The notes beneath the pieces were generated by a model, which was not told the DNA's origin, did not search any database, and was given only the letters and a program-made list of their open reading frames with translations. A stretch of 36,149 nucleotides of DNA from Desulfobacteraceae bacterium. Its GTDB lineage: Bacteria > Desulfobacterota > Desulfobacteria > Desulfobacterales > Desulfosarcinaceae. Position numbers and translations under genes: made by a program. The stretch is from the NCBI GenBank assembly GCA_027068085.1, contig JAMOUQ010000016.1, positions 1-36,149 on the forward strand. Direction: 5' to 3'. Below, in pieces: positions 1-7,548 of the stretch (positions within the stretch are counted from its first letter, which is position 1; the number at the start of each line of letters is the position of its first letter).

Positions 1-195
1 GTTTTCGTGCCCGGTCCGGACCGGTGCAGTCACGGAAAGCACCCCTGCCCGGACTGTTTTGCCTGCCAGGGCTGCGGCCCGGAACGCTGCCGGGTCTGCC
101 GCGGCAGCGATGACCGTTCAGAAAGATGGCGTTTGTCTGGCAGGTGCAGGCAAAGGGGGAGGCAAGGCGGGACGAGAGAGAAACAAACCAGATAA
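1..195 (+). CDS. Cys-rich short protein, 5' end cut by window edge
   Basis: The frame is open from base 1 to a TAA at 193-195, so the gene may begin outside the window; a GTG at position 7 is the only internal candidate start near the edge. The product has eight cysteines in about 25 residues, arranged as CSHGKHPCPDC, then CQGC, then CRVCRG, followed by a basic Arg/Gly/Gln-rich tail. Paired CxxC spacing suggests a small zinc-binding protein. The CxHGxxPCPDC pattern looks like a short conserved protein of sulfate-reducing bacteria, but this rests on memory, not a search. It is followed directly by a rho-independent hairpin, which supports a real transcript ending here. Function unknown. Confidence 0.5.
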   Translation, partial: VFVPGPDRCSHGKHPCPDCFACQGCGPERCRVCRGSDDRSERWRLSGRCRQRGRQGGTREKQTR

Positions 196-234
196 GGCCC
201 GGCACCCCAAGGTGCCGGGCCGCATGCCTTTTTT
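196..234 (+). terminator. Rho-independent terminator
   Basis: A perfect 11-bp stem (GGCCCGGCACC at 196-206 paired with 211-221, loop CCAA) is followed within eight bases by six T residues (229-234). It starts one base after the stop of the Cys-rich frame and lies just beyond the stop of the minus-strand gene at 247. On the minus strand the stem is followed by a mixed T-rich stretch, so it may also end that operon. Confidence 0.75.
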
Positions 235-246
235 AAGAACGGAGCC

Positions 247-2220
247 TTACCAGAGCTTGGTCTCGTCTTCTCCAAGCTGGGCGACAGCCTCGATAAGCTT
301 GTCGTCCTTGTAGACCGGCCGGCGCTGGTCTTTCAGAATGTGGGCATAGGAAAATTCGTCTTCCACCTTGAAAACCTCCAGAGTGGCCACTACCGACGGC
401 TTGGGGCTGAAGGTCTTTCCCTTGTAGGTTACCGGCGGCTTGGTCTCGATGACGTCGAAGCGGGTGCCGGTGATCACCCCTTGTTTCTTGCCCAGGTTGA
501 TAAGGACCTGCCCGCCGCTGACATCCACCACGTAGGCCTTTAGGGGATAGTGGGTCATGATGGTGGTAAGCAACTCGCGGTTTAGCAGACGCATGTCCTT
601 TGCCAGGGTGGCGGTGGAAGCAAATTCGCGTTCGATGGAGGCCGCAACTTTGCCGTCGTCAGTGTCGACCAGCTTGAGGTGGATGATGCTGCCGTCCAGC
701 AGGTGGAACAGACGCCCCTTGACGACCAGTCTCGCCTTGAAGGCCCGGCCGAGCTTCATCTGGGTTTCTTCCCTGGCCAGGTCTTTCTTTTTGAGACCCA
801 GTTTTTCAAGGACCATCTGCAAGAGCAGTGGATCCACGGCCTTGACCCTTCCGCTGGCATTGATCTGCTGGGCCAGGTTCATGGCCAGAACCCTGGTAAA
901 ACCGTCGCGTACCGAAAGTCCGCCTGACTCCACCGGTTCAAGGATGGTAACCACCATGGCTTCCTGGGTGGTCCATCCGTCTTCGGTGGCCGGCTTGACC
1001 GGCGCACCGGCCTTGTATCTTTTCACAACCTCGGCGACCTGGCGGGCCAGGGCCTTCTGGCGCTCTTTGTCCTGTTGCAGGATGACCATCTTGCGGGCCG
1101 CGGCCGCCAGGGTGGAGGCGAAAAGGTCATGGGGATTGAGAGCCAGGGCCCGGCGATAATAGGCCAGGGCCTCGGACCATTTCCCCTGGCGTTCGAAGGT
1201 AAAGCCCTGGTTGGAAGTCGCTTCTATGTAGTAAGGATCGAGGGCCACCGCCTGCCGGTACATCTTGCGGGACTTGTCCCACTGGCCCTTGGTGGCGTAG
1301 ATCCGGCCGAGCTGGTTGTACGCCATGGCCCGGTGGGATGGCGAGGCCGATTTCTTGGCAATCGCCTTGAGGTATTCCTTTTCGGCGTCCTTGACCTTGT
1401 TTTCACTGAAAAGCAGGTCGCCCTTGACGATGTTGACAAGCGCCCGCTGGCCTGATTTCTTTTCGACCTCAGTTGCAAGCCGGCGGGCCTTGGCCGCGTC
1501 TCCCTTGCGGGCGTAAATCTGTGAGAGGCCCTCTTTGCCGAGGATCTCACCCTTTCCCTTGGTGCGCGAAAGGTCGTAAAAAGTCTTTTCGGCCGCCTTG
1601 ATGTTACCTGTCTTCAACTCGGCGTAGCCCTTGATGGTCTTTGCTTCCACGTTTTTGGGATTCTGTTTGACGACCTTTTCGGAAATGGCCTTGGCCAGTT
1701 CCGGGCGATGACGCTGCAACTGGCGCTGGGCCAGCTTGACCAGCATGATTTCGGTGGTCTTGCCGCCGCCCTGGAAAAAATCGAGCAGCTTGAGATCGGG
1801 GCCGAGGATGCAGATGGTGGGAAGCACCAGCTTGGCCTCGTACTTGTCGGAAACCCCGGCCTTGTCCAGCAGGATCGGAAAGCTGGGTTTGGCCTTCTTG
1901 ACGAACTGCTTGACCTTGGCAAGCGGCGAGCGGGTTATTCCCCAGACGATCAGGTCGGTATCCTTGTATTTCTTGGCCAGCTCATCCAGGCTGAGCAGTC
2001 CCTGCTGGCTGGGCCGGGAAGCTGCGTCGAAAAAATAGAGTATCACCATGGGCTGGTCTTTCATTGCGGCCAGATCGTAGGTTTTGCCGTTGAGGTCCTG
2101 GAGGGTGAACAGGGGCACGGCGTCACCGGATTTGAGCTTGCAAAAACCCGGTGCCGGTGTTCCTGCGACCAGAAGCACAGCCAGCATCAAGCAGACGATA
2201 CATGGTTTGACAGACTTCAT
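247..2220 (-). CDS. Secreted thioredoxin-fold / TPR protein with CsgG-like C-terminus
   Basis: The 657-aa product begins with a signal peptide (hydrophobic core about residues 8-20), so it is probably periplasmic. Residues about 30-165 resemble an AhpC/TSA-Redoxin domain (SGDAVPLFTLQDLNGK), but the strand that normally ends in CxxC reads LYFFDAASRPS, so no redox cysteine is present. Residues about 170-410 are TPR-like helical repeats with typical motifs such as NPHD and DPYYIEA. The C-terminal about 210 residues resemble the CsgG/FlgT-type fold (an EAMVVTIL start, then GGQVLINLGKKQGV near the end). The ATG at 2220 was chosen because it is preceded by AGGAGG and starts a clear signal peptide. 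It is last in the phosphatase-protease-kinase run, so an envelope role linked to T6SS control is possible but unproven. Confidence 0.8.
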   Translation of the reverse strand: MKSVKPCIVCLMLAVLLVAGTPAPGFCKLKSGDAVPLFTLQDLNGKTYDLAAMKDQPMVILYFFDAASRPSQQGLLSLDELAKKYKDTDLIVWGITRSPLAKVKQFVKKAKPSFPILLDKAGVSDKYEAKLVLPTICILGPDLKLLDFFQGGGKTTEIMLVKLAQRQLQRHRPELAKAISEKVVKQNPKNVEAKTIKGYAELKTGNIKAAEKTFYDLSRTKGKGEILGKEGLSQIYARKGDAAKARRLATEVEKKSGQRALVNIVKGDLLFSENKVKDAEKEYLKAIAKKSASPSHRAMAYNQLGRIYATKGQWDKSRKMYRQAVALDPYYIEATSNQGFTFERQGKWSEALAYYRRALALNPHDLFASTLAAAARKMVILQQDKERQKALARQVAEVVKRYKAGAPVKPATEDGWTTQEAMVVTILEPVESGGLSVRDGFTRVLAMNLAQQINASGRVKAVDPLLLQMVLEKLGLKKKDLAREETQMKLGRAFKARLVVKGRLFHLLDGSIIHLKLVDTDDGKVAASIEREFASTATLAKDMRLLNRELLTTIMTHYPLKAYVVDVSGGQVLINLGKKQGVITGTRFDVIETKPPVTYKGKTFSPKPSVVATLEVFKVEDEFSYAHILKDQRRPVYKDDKLIEAVAQLGEDETKLW

Positions 2221-2258
2221 AATTCTCCTCCTTGGTATAGGGCAAACGGCTTGACTCT

Positions 2259-3482
2259 TCATTGGATTGGCACCAGACGGATGTGTAAGGGAGTGGAGCC
2301 CGGCTCGTCGAACTGGAGCTGGGCCTCCCATTCATAGTAATCTTTCAGGCTCAGGGCCACGTTGTATTTGCCAAGGGGCAGTTGCAGCTGGAGCGGGGTT
2401 TTGCCCCGGAAAGTGCCGTTTATGAAGATATCGGCTCCGGCCGGCTCACTGGTGACATTCAGCAGCGCGTTTTCGGCGGCTTGTGGCCGGGTATCGGAAA
2501 TTGTGGCTGAATCGGAGCTTTGATTGTTGTCAGGACCCGGCAGACGCCCTGCCAGGAACACCACCGCCACCAGGATGGCCAGGACGCCGGCTGCTCCTGC
2601 CAGCAGCAATCCTTTGCGGGACTTGGCCGGCGGACGGCTTGGGGAGCCGGTTTCGGCCCCGGTTCCGCCCTGGCCCCGGACCGCCGCCTGCAAAGCCTTG
2701 GACATTTCGCGGCCGCTTTGAAAGCGCTGTTCGGGATCCTTGGCAATGGCCTTGACAATGGTATCGCTGAGGCGCTTGCTGACGAAAGGATCGATTTCCG
2801 CAGGCGCCTTGGGCTCTTGCTGGGCTATGGAATGGAAGATGGCGGCCAGGTTGTTGCCGCCGAAAGGGCGCTGGCCCACTACGAGTTCGTAGAGGATGAC
2901 CCCGAGGGAGAAAAGGTCGGAACGCCCGTCCACGCTCTGGCCCTTGACCTGTTCGGGCGACATGTAGGCCGGGGTTCCCAGGATTTCTCCGGCCTGGGTC
3001 ATGGTGCCGGCGGCCGGGTCTTCCATGTGGGCGATGCCGAAGTCGGTCAGCTTGGTGGTTTTTCCGTCGTCGATTATGATGTTGGACGGTTTCACGTCCC
3101 GGTGGACTATGCCCTTGGAGTGGGCGTAATCCAGGGCCTCGGCCACCTGCCGGACCACTTCGACCGCCTGTTCGGTGGTGGTAAGTCCGCCGCTGCGGAT
3201 CACCTCGTCCAGGGGGCGGCCGGTGACGTATTCCATGGCGATATAGACGGTATCCCGGTCTTTGCCCACGTCGTAGACCGTGACGATCCCCGGGTGGGAT
3301 AGCCGGCCGATGGCCTTGGCCTCCTTCATGAAGCGGGCCACCAAAGCCTGGTCGGCGACCCGGTCGGGCCGCAGCACCTTGAGGGCCACCATCCGGTCGA
3401 TGTTGGGATCGTGAGCCTGGTAGACCACGCCCATGTTGCCCTTGCCCAGTTCCTTGACTATTTCGTATCTTCCGTAACGCAT
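2259..3482 (-). CDS. ppkA: Ser/Thr protein kinase with PEGA domain (PpkA-like)
   Basis: The 407-aa product is a Hanks-type kinase. It has the glycine loop GKGNMGVVYQA (residues 14-24), catalytic lysine K35 (VALKVL), HRDVKPSN (127-134), DFG (147-149) and the APE-equivalent SPE (175-177), so it should be active. A single membrane segment (about 291-311) separates the cytoplasmic kinase from a short extracytoplasmic PEGA domain (about 341-407). In T6SS loci the kinase PpkA phosphorylates an FHA protein to trigger assembly; known PpkA proteins often carry a von Willebrand domain outside the membrane, whereas here a PEGA domain occupies that place. The start lies 5 bp downstream of the protease stop, so the two are probably translationally coupled. 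The symbol reflects context; the kinase class is certain, the T6SS role inferred. Confidence 0.9.
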   Translation of the reverse strand: MRYGRYEIVKELGKGNMGVVYQAHDPNIDRMVALKVLRPDRVADQALVARFMKEAKAIGRLSHPGIVTVYDVGKDRDTVYIAMEYVTGRPLDEVIRSGGLTTTEQAVEVVRQVAEALDYAHSKGIVHRDVKPSNIIIDDGKTTKLTDFGIAHMEDPAAGTMTQAGEILGTPAYMSPEQVKGQSVDGRSDLFSLGVILYELVVGQRPFGGNNLAAIFHSIAQQEPKAPAEIDPFVSKRLSDTIVKAIAKDPEQRFQSGREMSKALQAAVRGQGGTGAETGSPSRPPAKSRKGLLLAGAAGVLAILVAVVFLAGRLPGPDNNQSSDSATISDTRPQAAENALLNVTSEPAGADIFINGTFRGKTPLQLQLPLGKYNVALSLKDYYEWEAQLQFDEPGSTPLHIRLVPIQ

Positions 3483-3487
3483 GAGAC

Positions 3488-4423
3488 TCAGTAGATTTCC
3501 AGAAAACGCAGCACGGTTTCAAACGGAATCACGAACCCGATGGAATCGGTCCCGCGGTAGCGGCCCTTGATCACGCCCGCCAGGCGTCCCTTCTGATCAA
3601 AGACCGGGCTGCCGCTGGTGCCCGGCTCCACGTTCATTCTGACCTGCCACAGGACCTGGTTGCCGGCCCTGCGGGGCGGGCCGTCCACACGACCCTTGTG
3701 AAACTGTGGTGTCAGGGGCTTGGGGCAGACTACACCGACAAGCTTTTCGCCGTTTTCAAGATAGAATCTTCCGGCGGCCAGGTTGACCCGGGGGCCCGAG
3801 TATCCGCCTGCGGCCTGAACCAGGGCCAGATCTTTTTCTTTGTCGATCTTGAGTATCCGGACCGGAACCCGGCTGCCGTTTCTGAAGACAGCTTTTATCT
3901 TCAGATCATTGTTCAGCTTGTGGGCCGTGGTGATTATCAGGCCCCGGCGGTCGACCACGAATCCGCTGGCCTGGAAGTCCACCGAACCGTTGTCGGCATA
4001 GAGGCAGACCACGGCCCCTGCCAGGTCGAGGACAGTTACGGGCACGGGGTGCCTGGGGCCGGGATTTTCCGGATCGGTCCCGGCGGCGGCCTTTTCCAGG
4101 GCGGACCAGAGGCCCTTGACTTCTCCGGCCTTCGGGCCGGTATCGTCGAGAAATGTCACCCTGGTGGCCAGGGCCGAGTGATGCCTGAGCAGAATCTGGA
4201 AATGGCCGGCCGGCCGGTCCACGTCCAGAATTACCCGTCCCTGGCTGCTCTTGGTGGGCGCAACCTGGTAACTGCGGCTTTGGAAATAATCGGTGGTTGC
4301 GCGCTGGACTTCGGCCAGGGGCATCTGGAAAATGCGGCTGGCACCGGTTGCGCCCGGCAGGGAATCTGGCCCTGCAAGAAAGGCAGCCATGGCCACAAAT
4401 AGTATAATGATCGGTTTTTTCAT
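3488..4423 (-). CDS. Exported trypsin-like (S1) serine protease
   Basis: The 311-aa product has an N-terminal signal peptide or anchor (residues 1-25). An uncharacterised region of about 110 residues precedes a chymotrypsin-fold domain (about 130-305). The catalytic triad is visible: H168 in ITTAHK, D198 in KDLALVQ and S270 in EPGTSGSP. The layout resembles DegP/HtrA-type proteases without a PDZ domain. The gene overlaps the phosphatase by 4 bp (ATGA) and is followed 5 bp later by the kinase, so it belongs to the same transcriptional unit. A role in sensing or processing an envelope component of the T6SS control pathway is inference. I know of no established trypsin-like subunit in PpkA/PppA modules. 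Confidence 0.85.
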   Translation of the reverse strand: MKKPIIILFVAMAAFLAGPDSLPGATGASRIFQMPLAEVQRATTDYFQSRSYQVAPTKSSQGRVILDVDRPAGHFQILLRHHSALATRVTFLDDTGPKAGEVKGLWSALEKAAAGTDPENPGPRHPVPVTVLDLAGAVVCLYADNGSVDFQASGFVVDRRGLIITTAHKLNNDLKIKAVFRNGSRVPVRILKIDKEKDLALVQAAGGYSGPRVNLAAGRFYLENGEKLVGVVCPKPLTPQFHKGRVDGPPRRAGNQVLWQVRMNVEPGTSGSPVFDQKGRLAGVIKGRYRGTDSIGFVIPFETVLRFLEIY

Positions 4424-5178
4424 GTGATTTTAGCCAGTACGACAGTTACGTTATCCCGGCCACCGGCCTGCTTGGCTATTTCGATGAGACGGTCGGCAAG
4501 CGTTTCAAGCGGCCGGGCCGTTGCCAGAACATCGGCGATGGCATCATCGGTTACCATGTCGGTAAGTCCGTCGGAGCAAAGCAAAAACAGGTCTCCGGGC
4601 TGAACAGGGCCCCGCAGGGTATCCAGGGCCGGGGCCGGATCGACGCCCACCGCCCTCAGGACCACGTTGCGCATGGAGTGATGACGGGCCTCCTCGGCGC
4701 TGATCAGGCCCCGGTCGAGCTGATCCTGGACAAGGGAATGATCCCTGGTCAGTTGTTTCAGGGATCCGTTTCTGAAACGGTAGGTGCGGCTGTCGCCCAT
4801 GTGGCCGATGACATAGCCTCCGGCATGCAGGGCCAGCAGCTCGGCCGTACAGCCCATGCCCTTGTGGTGCGGGTTTTCTTCCACGTGGTCCAGGATCAGT
4901 TTGTTGGCGTGCCGGAAGGCGTCCCGGACCTTTTCGACCGCTTGGTTTTCGTCAGCCGGCGGCCGGGGTCCGAGGATTTCGGCCGCAGCCGCGGCGAAAA
5001 GACGGCTGGCGGTTTCTCCGGCCGCGGCCCCGCCCATGCCGTCTGCCACAAGACAGTAACCCGCATCCGGATCGATGGCAAAGGTGTCTTCGTTGTTGGC
5101 CCTGACAAGGCCGGTATCGGTCCGGCCGGCCATTTCCGGCCGGTGGTCAAATCCGGTTTTCGTTACAGTAGTCGTCAA
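4420..5178 (-). CDS. pppA: PP2C-family protein phosphatase (PppA-like)
   Basis: The 252-aa product has the PPM/PP2C metal-binding motifs in order: TDTGLVRANNEDTF (20-33), VADGMGG (44-50), HMGDSRTYR (126-134), CSDGLTDM (201-208) and GGRDNVTVV (239-247). All metal-ligand aspartates are present, so it should dephosphorylate Ser/Thr. In T6SS loci PppA reverses PpkA phosphorylation of the FHA protein. The start is uncertain: TTG at 5178 has an upstream AAGG and gives a 15-residue lead, while ATG at 5133 gives a protein beginning right at the catalytic domain. It is first in the minus-strand regulatory operon and divergent from the FHA gene. Confidence 0.9.
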   Translation of the reverse strand: MTTTVTKTGFDHRPEMAGRTDTGLVRANNEDTFAIDPDAGYCLVADGMGGAAAGETASRLFAAAAAEILGPRPPADENQAVEKVRDAFRHANKLILDHVEENPHHKGMGCTAELLALHAGGYVIGHMGDSRTYRFRNGSLKQLTRDHSLVQDQLDRGLISAEEARHHSMRNVVLRAVGVDPAPALDTLRGPVQPGDLFLLCSDGLTDMVTDDAIADVLATARPLETLADRLIEIAKQAGGRDNVTVVLAKIT

Positions 5179-5618
5179 TTACATTCAGCCTTGTGCAGAA
5201 AAGTTACACGTTCTTTGTTGCCAAAACCTGAATTTAATATAAGAGGCTGTTTGGGTCAACAGTATAGATAGCCATTGCTGGCCGGCGTCCAACACCCTCG
5301 TCTTTTCCGGCTATGACAAAGGCCGGCGTGTTTGCGGCGGCACAAACCGTGTGTCTGTTTCCGTACAGCCGGCGGGCCTGTTTGCAAACCGCCTTGCTAA
5401 GCGGTTGTATTTGTGGTATGTTACACTTGTAATTTTCTGTTTTTATTGTTTTTATGAGGCGCGGGCTTTGCGTGCGGTAAAATCCGAACTGCCGGAGCCC
5501 TGCCGGTTTCCTGTTTTAATTCAGAGCGGCTTTTGGTAACTTTGTGTCCCGGGTGCACGGGGAAGAAATATTGTGACCCGGCTGACGGGTCAGCGTAAAC
5601 CAACCAAGGAAAGCCAAC
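5179..5618. promoter_or_regulatory. Divergent intergenic region between phosphatase and FHA genes
   Basis: This 440-bp stretch separates the minus-strand pppA-like operon from the plus-strand FHA gene and is clearly more AT-rich than the coding DNA, especially at 5180-5275 and 5400-5460. It must hold promoters for both directions. A 62-codon plus-strand frame (5351-5539) lies inside it but has no convincing ribosome-binding site or family. I see no convincing operator repeat. Confidence 0.6.
5231..5259 (-). promoter_or_regulatory. Candidate sigma-70-type promoter for the phosphatase operon
   Basis: Read on the minus strand, TTGACC (5254-5259) and TAAATT (5231-5236) are separated by exactly 17 bases, in an AT-rich patch about 55 bases before the proposed start. 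Both boxes match the vegetative consensus only partly, so this is a candidate. Confidence 0.35.
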
Positions 5619-6563
5619 ATGAGCCAGATTCCCAGTCTAGGTGTTCAGCTTGTCCACATCCAGGGTCCGCTAAAGGGCGAGATCCAAACCTTCACTTCCG
5701 GCCGGGTGCTGATAGGCCGCCATCCGGACTGCGATCTGCAGTTTCCCAAGGACCTGGTGGTAATTTCCCGGCGTCATGCCGAGATAGTCCGGGAAGGCAA
5801 CCGCTTCAAGCTGATAGACAAGAGCACCAACGGTACTTTCGTCAACGGCAAGCCGGTAAGCGAGACTTTTCTCAAAGACGGGGATGTAATAACCTTTGCC
5901 GAGGGCGGCCCCAAGGTGAGTTTTCTCACCCAGGTGATCGATGAGCCGGCCTCCGTTGCGGAGCAACAGGCCGAACGCCGGTCCGCACCTGACGATTTGC
6001 CACCGGAACCCCCGGAACCGGATCAGGTCGAGTCCGATGAACAAGCCGCTTTACCGGATGTGCCCCAGCCGCCGCCTTCGCCCAAGTCTCCTGAGCCCGA
6101 GCCGGTAAACGTTCCTTTTGCCGTTCAGTACGGTCCGGCCCTCAAGTCTTTCCGGAGCCTTCCGATCGTCATCGGCCGGGGACCGGGCTGTGATTTTGCC
6201 ATCGACCACCCTAGCCTGGAGCAAAGGCACGCCCAGGTCTTTTTTTCCGGGGAAAGCTACTGGATCAAGGATCTGACCGGTCAGGCCAAGGTCACGGTGA
6301 ACGGCCAGCCCTTGCAGGCAGCGGCCCGCCTGGAACCCGATGCGGTCATAAGGCTGGCCCCCGACGGGCCGGGTTTTCGCTTCCTGGGCGGAGGCCGTCT
6401 GGTTGAGCTGGAACAGTCCGATGCCCGGCCTGATCCGGCACCGGAAGCGCCCGCCGGGCCGCCGCCGGTCCCCCCTGTTGCGGAGCCTGAAAAGCAGGCT
6501 TCCAAGCTGCCCCTGGACGTGGGCCGCAAGGCATCGTCGTTGTTCAAGAAGTTTTTTTCCTGA
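5619..6563 (+). CDS. Tandem FHA-domain protein (TagH N-terminal-like)
   Basis: The 314-aa product has two FHA domains joined by an acidic Pro-rich linker (about 108-165), then a Pro-rich tail with a basic C-terminus. FHA1 (about 10-105) keeps the phospho-threonine-binding residues: GR at 33-34, SRRH at 50-53, NG at 71-72 and NG at 76-77. FHA2 (about 165-260) keeps GR (186-187) and H204, but the binding serine is replaced in EQRH (201-204), so it probably cannot bind phospho-threonine normally. The ATG at 5619 follows AAGGAAAG. Canonical TagH/Fha proteins of T6SS join one FHA domain to a long C-terminal domain. That C-terminal domain is missing here, and a look-alike is encoded alone at 31899-32639. 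It probably reads the phosphorylation set by the neighbouring kinase and phosphatase. Confidence 0.88.
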   Translation: MSQIPSLGVQLVHIQGPLKGEIQTFTSGRVLIGRHPDCDLQFPKDLVVISRRHAEIVREGNRFKLIDKSTNGTFVNGKPVSETFLKDGDVITFAEGGPKVSFLTQVIDEPASVAEQQAERRSAPDDLPPEPPEPDQVESDEQAALPDVPQPPPSPKSPEPEPVNVPFAVQYGPALKSFRSLPIVIGRGPGCDFAIDHPSLEQRHAQVFFSGESYWIKDLTGQAKVTVNGQPLQAAARLEPDAVIRLAPDGPGFRFLGGGRLVELEQSDARPDPAPEAPAGPPPVPPVAEPEKQASKLPLDVGRKASSLFKKFFS

Positions 6564-6649
6564 CAGGCCGTTACGGCTTTACAAGAAATGTTTGACCGAA
6601 ATTTGGAACTTCCGGTTTGGGTTGGACAGTCCTCGGTTGCCATAACCGG

Positions 6650-7423
6650 TCAGGCCAGTTCCACCACATGCATCTGTGCCTCCTGGTCCTCGGCATATGG
6701 TCCGAATACCAGGCTGACCGGACAACCGACCACCTTGACGTAGTAGGCCTGCCGGGGGTCTACGTGGTTGCGCAGGGCCCAGGCGGTGTACTGCCTGCCT
6801 CCAAGTTCGAGTTTCAGCCCCTGCATGGGGTAATTGAGGACCGCCTTGTCCGGCAGACCGCCGGCCGGACCCACCGCCTGGAAGGTTATTTCCGCATCCA
6901 GGACTCCGAAAATCACACCGTCCCATGTGTCCCCGGCCGGCCGGAGGGCAAACCACTGGCCCAGTTTTTCATCACCCACCATCTCCAGGAACCATTCCGG
7001 CTCCGGCACCCGGGCCGGGGTGTGGGCCTTGGCCACCAGCTTGGCGGGAGCGGCTTCCCGGGCCGGGATTACGGTGGCGTGCCGCAGGGCCGTGGGCAGG
7101 GTTTCAGGCTTTATCTCCTCCTGTCCGGCCTGGATGATGATAATCGGGGTGGTGGCCTTATTGCCGGCCAGCAGGGCCAGGGCCACCATGGAAAGGCCGT
7201 AACGGGTATCGGTGTCGGCCAACTGTTCGGCCGTGCCGGTGATGATCCAGGCGGCGGTGGATGGCTCCCGGAGAGCGTCCCGCACCCCGGTCCAGGCCAT
7301 CTTCTGATTGTCGTTTTGCCAGAGGTGAACCATGGGCTCCAGTCCGTAGGTGGCCAGCTTGGCCAGGGAGGCCTTGAGGGCATCGTCTTTTCCCAGCATG
7401 CTTGCCAAAATTTTCTTTTTCAT
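6650..7423 (-). CDS. Protein of unknown function near the T6SS spike module
   Basis: The 257-aa product has no signal peptide and matches no family I recognise. The N-terminal half has alpha/beta character with hydrophobic strands (AAWIITGT, TPIIIIQAG) and an alanine-rich helix between them. A variable Pro/Ala linker (about residues 120-145) leads to a C-terminal beta-rich half ending in a strand-like HVVELA. The ATG at 7423 was chosen over the upstream frame start at 7486 because it is preceded by AAAGGA and begins a typical MKKK N-terminus. It lies beyond the PAAR-like gene, separated by one opposite-strand gene, a position where cargo, adaptors or immunity proteins are often found. No catalytic motif is visible, so any such role is a guess. 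Confidence 0.7.
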   Translation of the reverse strand: MKKKILASMLGKDDALKASLAKLATYGLEPMVHLWQNDNQKMAWTGVRDALREPSTAAWIITGTAEQLADTDTRYGLSMVALALLAGNKATTPIIIIQAGQEEIKPETLPTALRHATVIPAREAAPAKLVAKAHTPARVPEPEWFLEMVGDEKLGQWFALRPAGDTWDGVIFGVLDAEITFQAVGPAGGLPDKAVLNYPMQGLKLELGGRQYTAWALRNHVDPRQAYYVKVVGCPVSLVFGPYAEDQEAQMHVVELA

Positions 7424-7548
7424 TCCGGTGTTTCCTTTCCCGAGTATTCCGGCCGGCGTGCTCAGACCCGGCGGTCGGGGTTGCAATGTCTGTCTCTTTT
7501 GGGATAACCTGCAACTGCGAGTTCAACTTTACCAAAGGAGTTTGCGTT

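Noticed and set aside
5405-5435. Possible sigma-54 promoter (TGGTATGTTACACTTGTA)
   Set aside because: The distance between GG and the expected GC is 12 bases instead of 10, and the GC is missing.
5351-5539. 62-codon frame in the divergent intergenic region, with a hydrophobic patch
   Set aside because: Its start has no ribosome-binding site, and the hydrophobic part is explained by a T-rich promoter-like stretch; kept as intergenic.
6564-6649. Possible terminator between the convergent FHA and unknown genes
   Set aside because: Only 5-bp stems with no T-run were visible on either strand.
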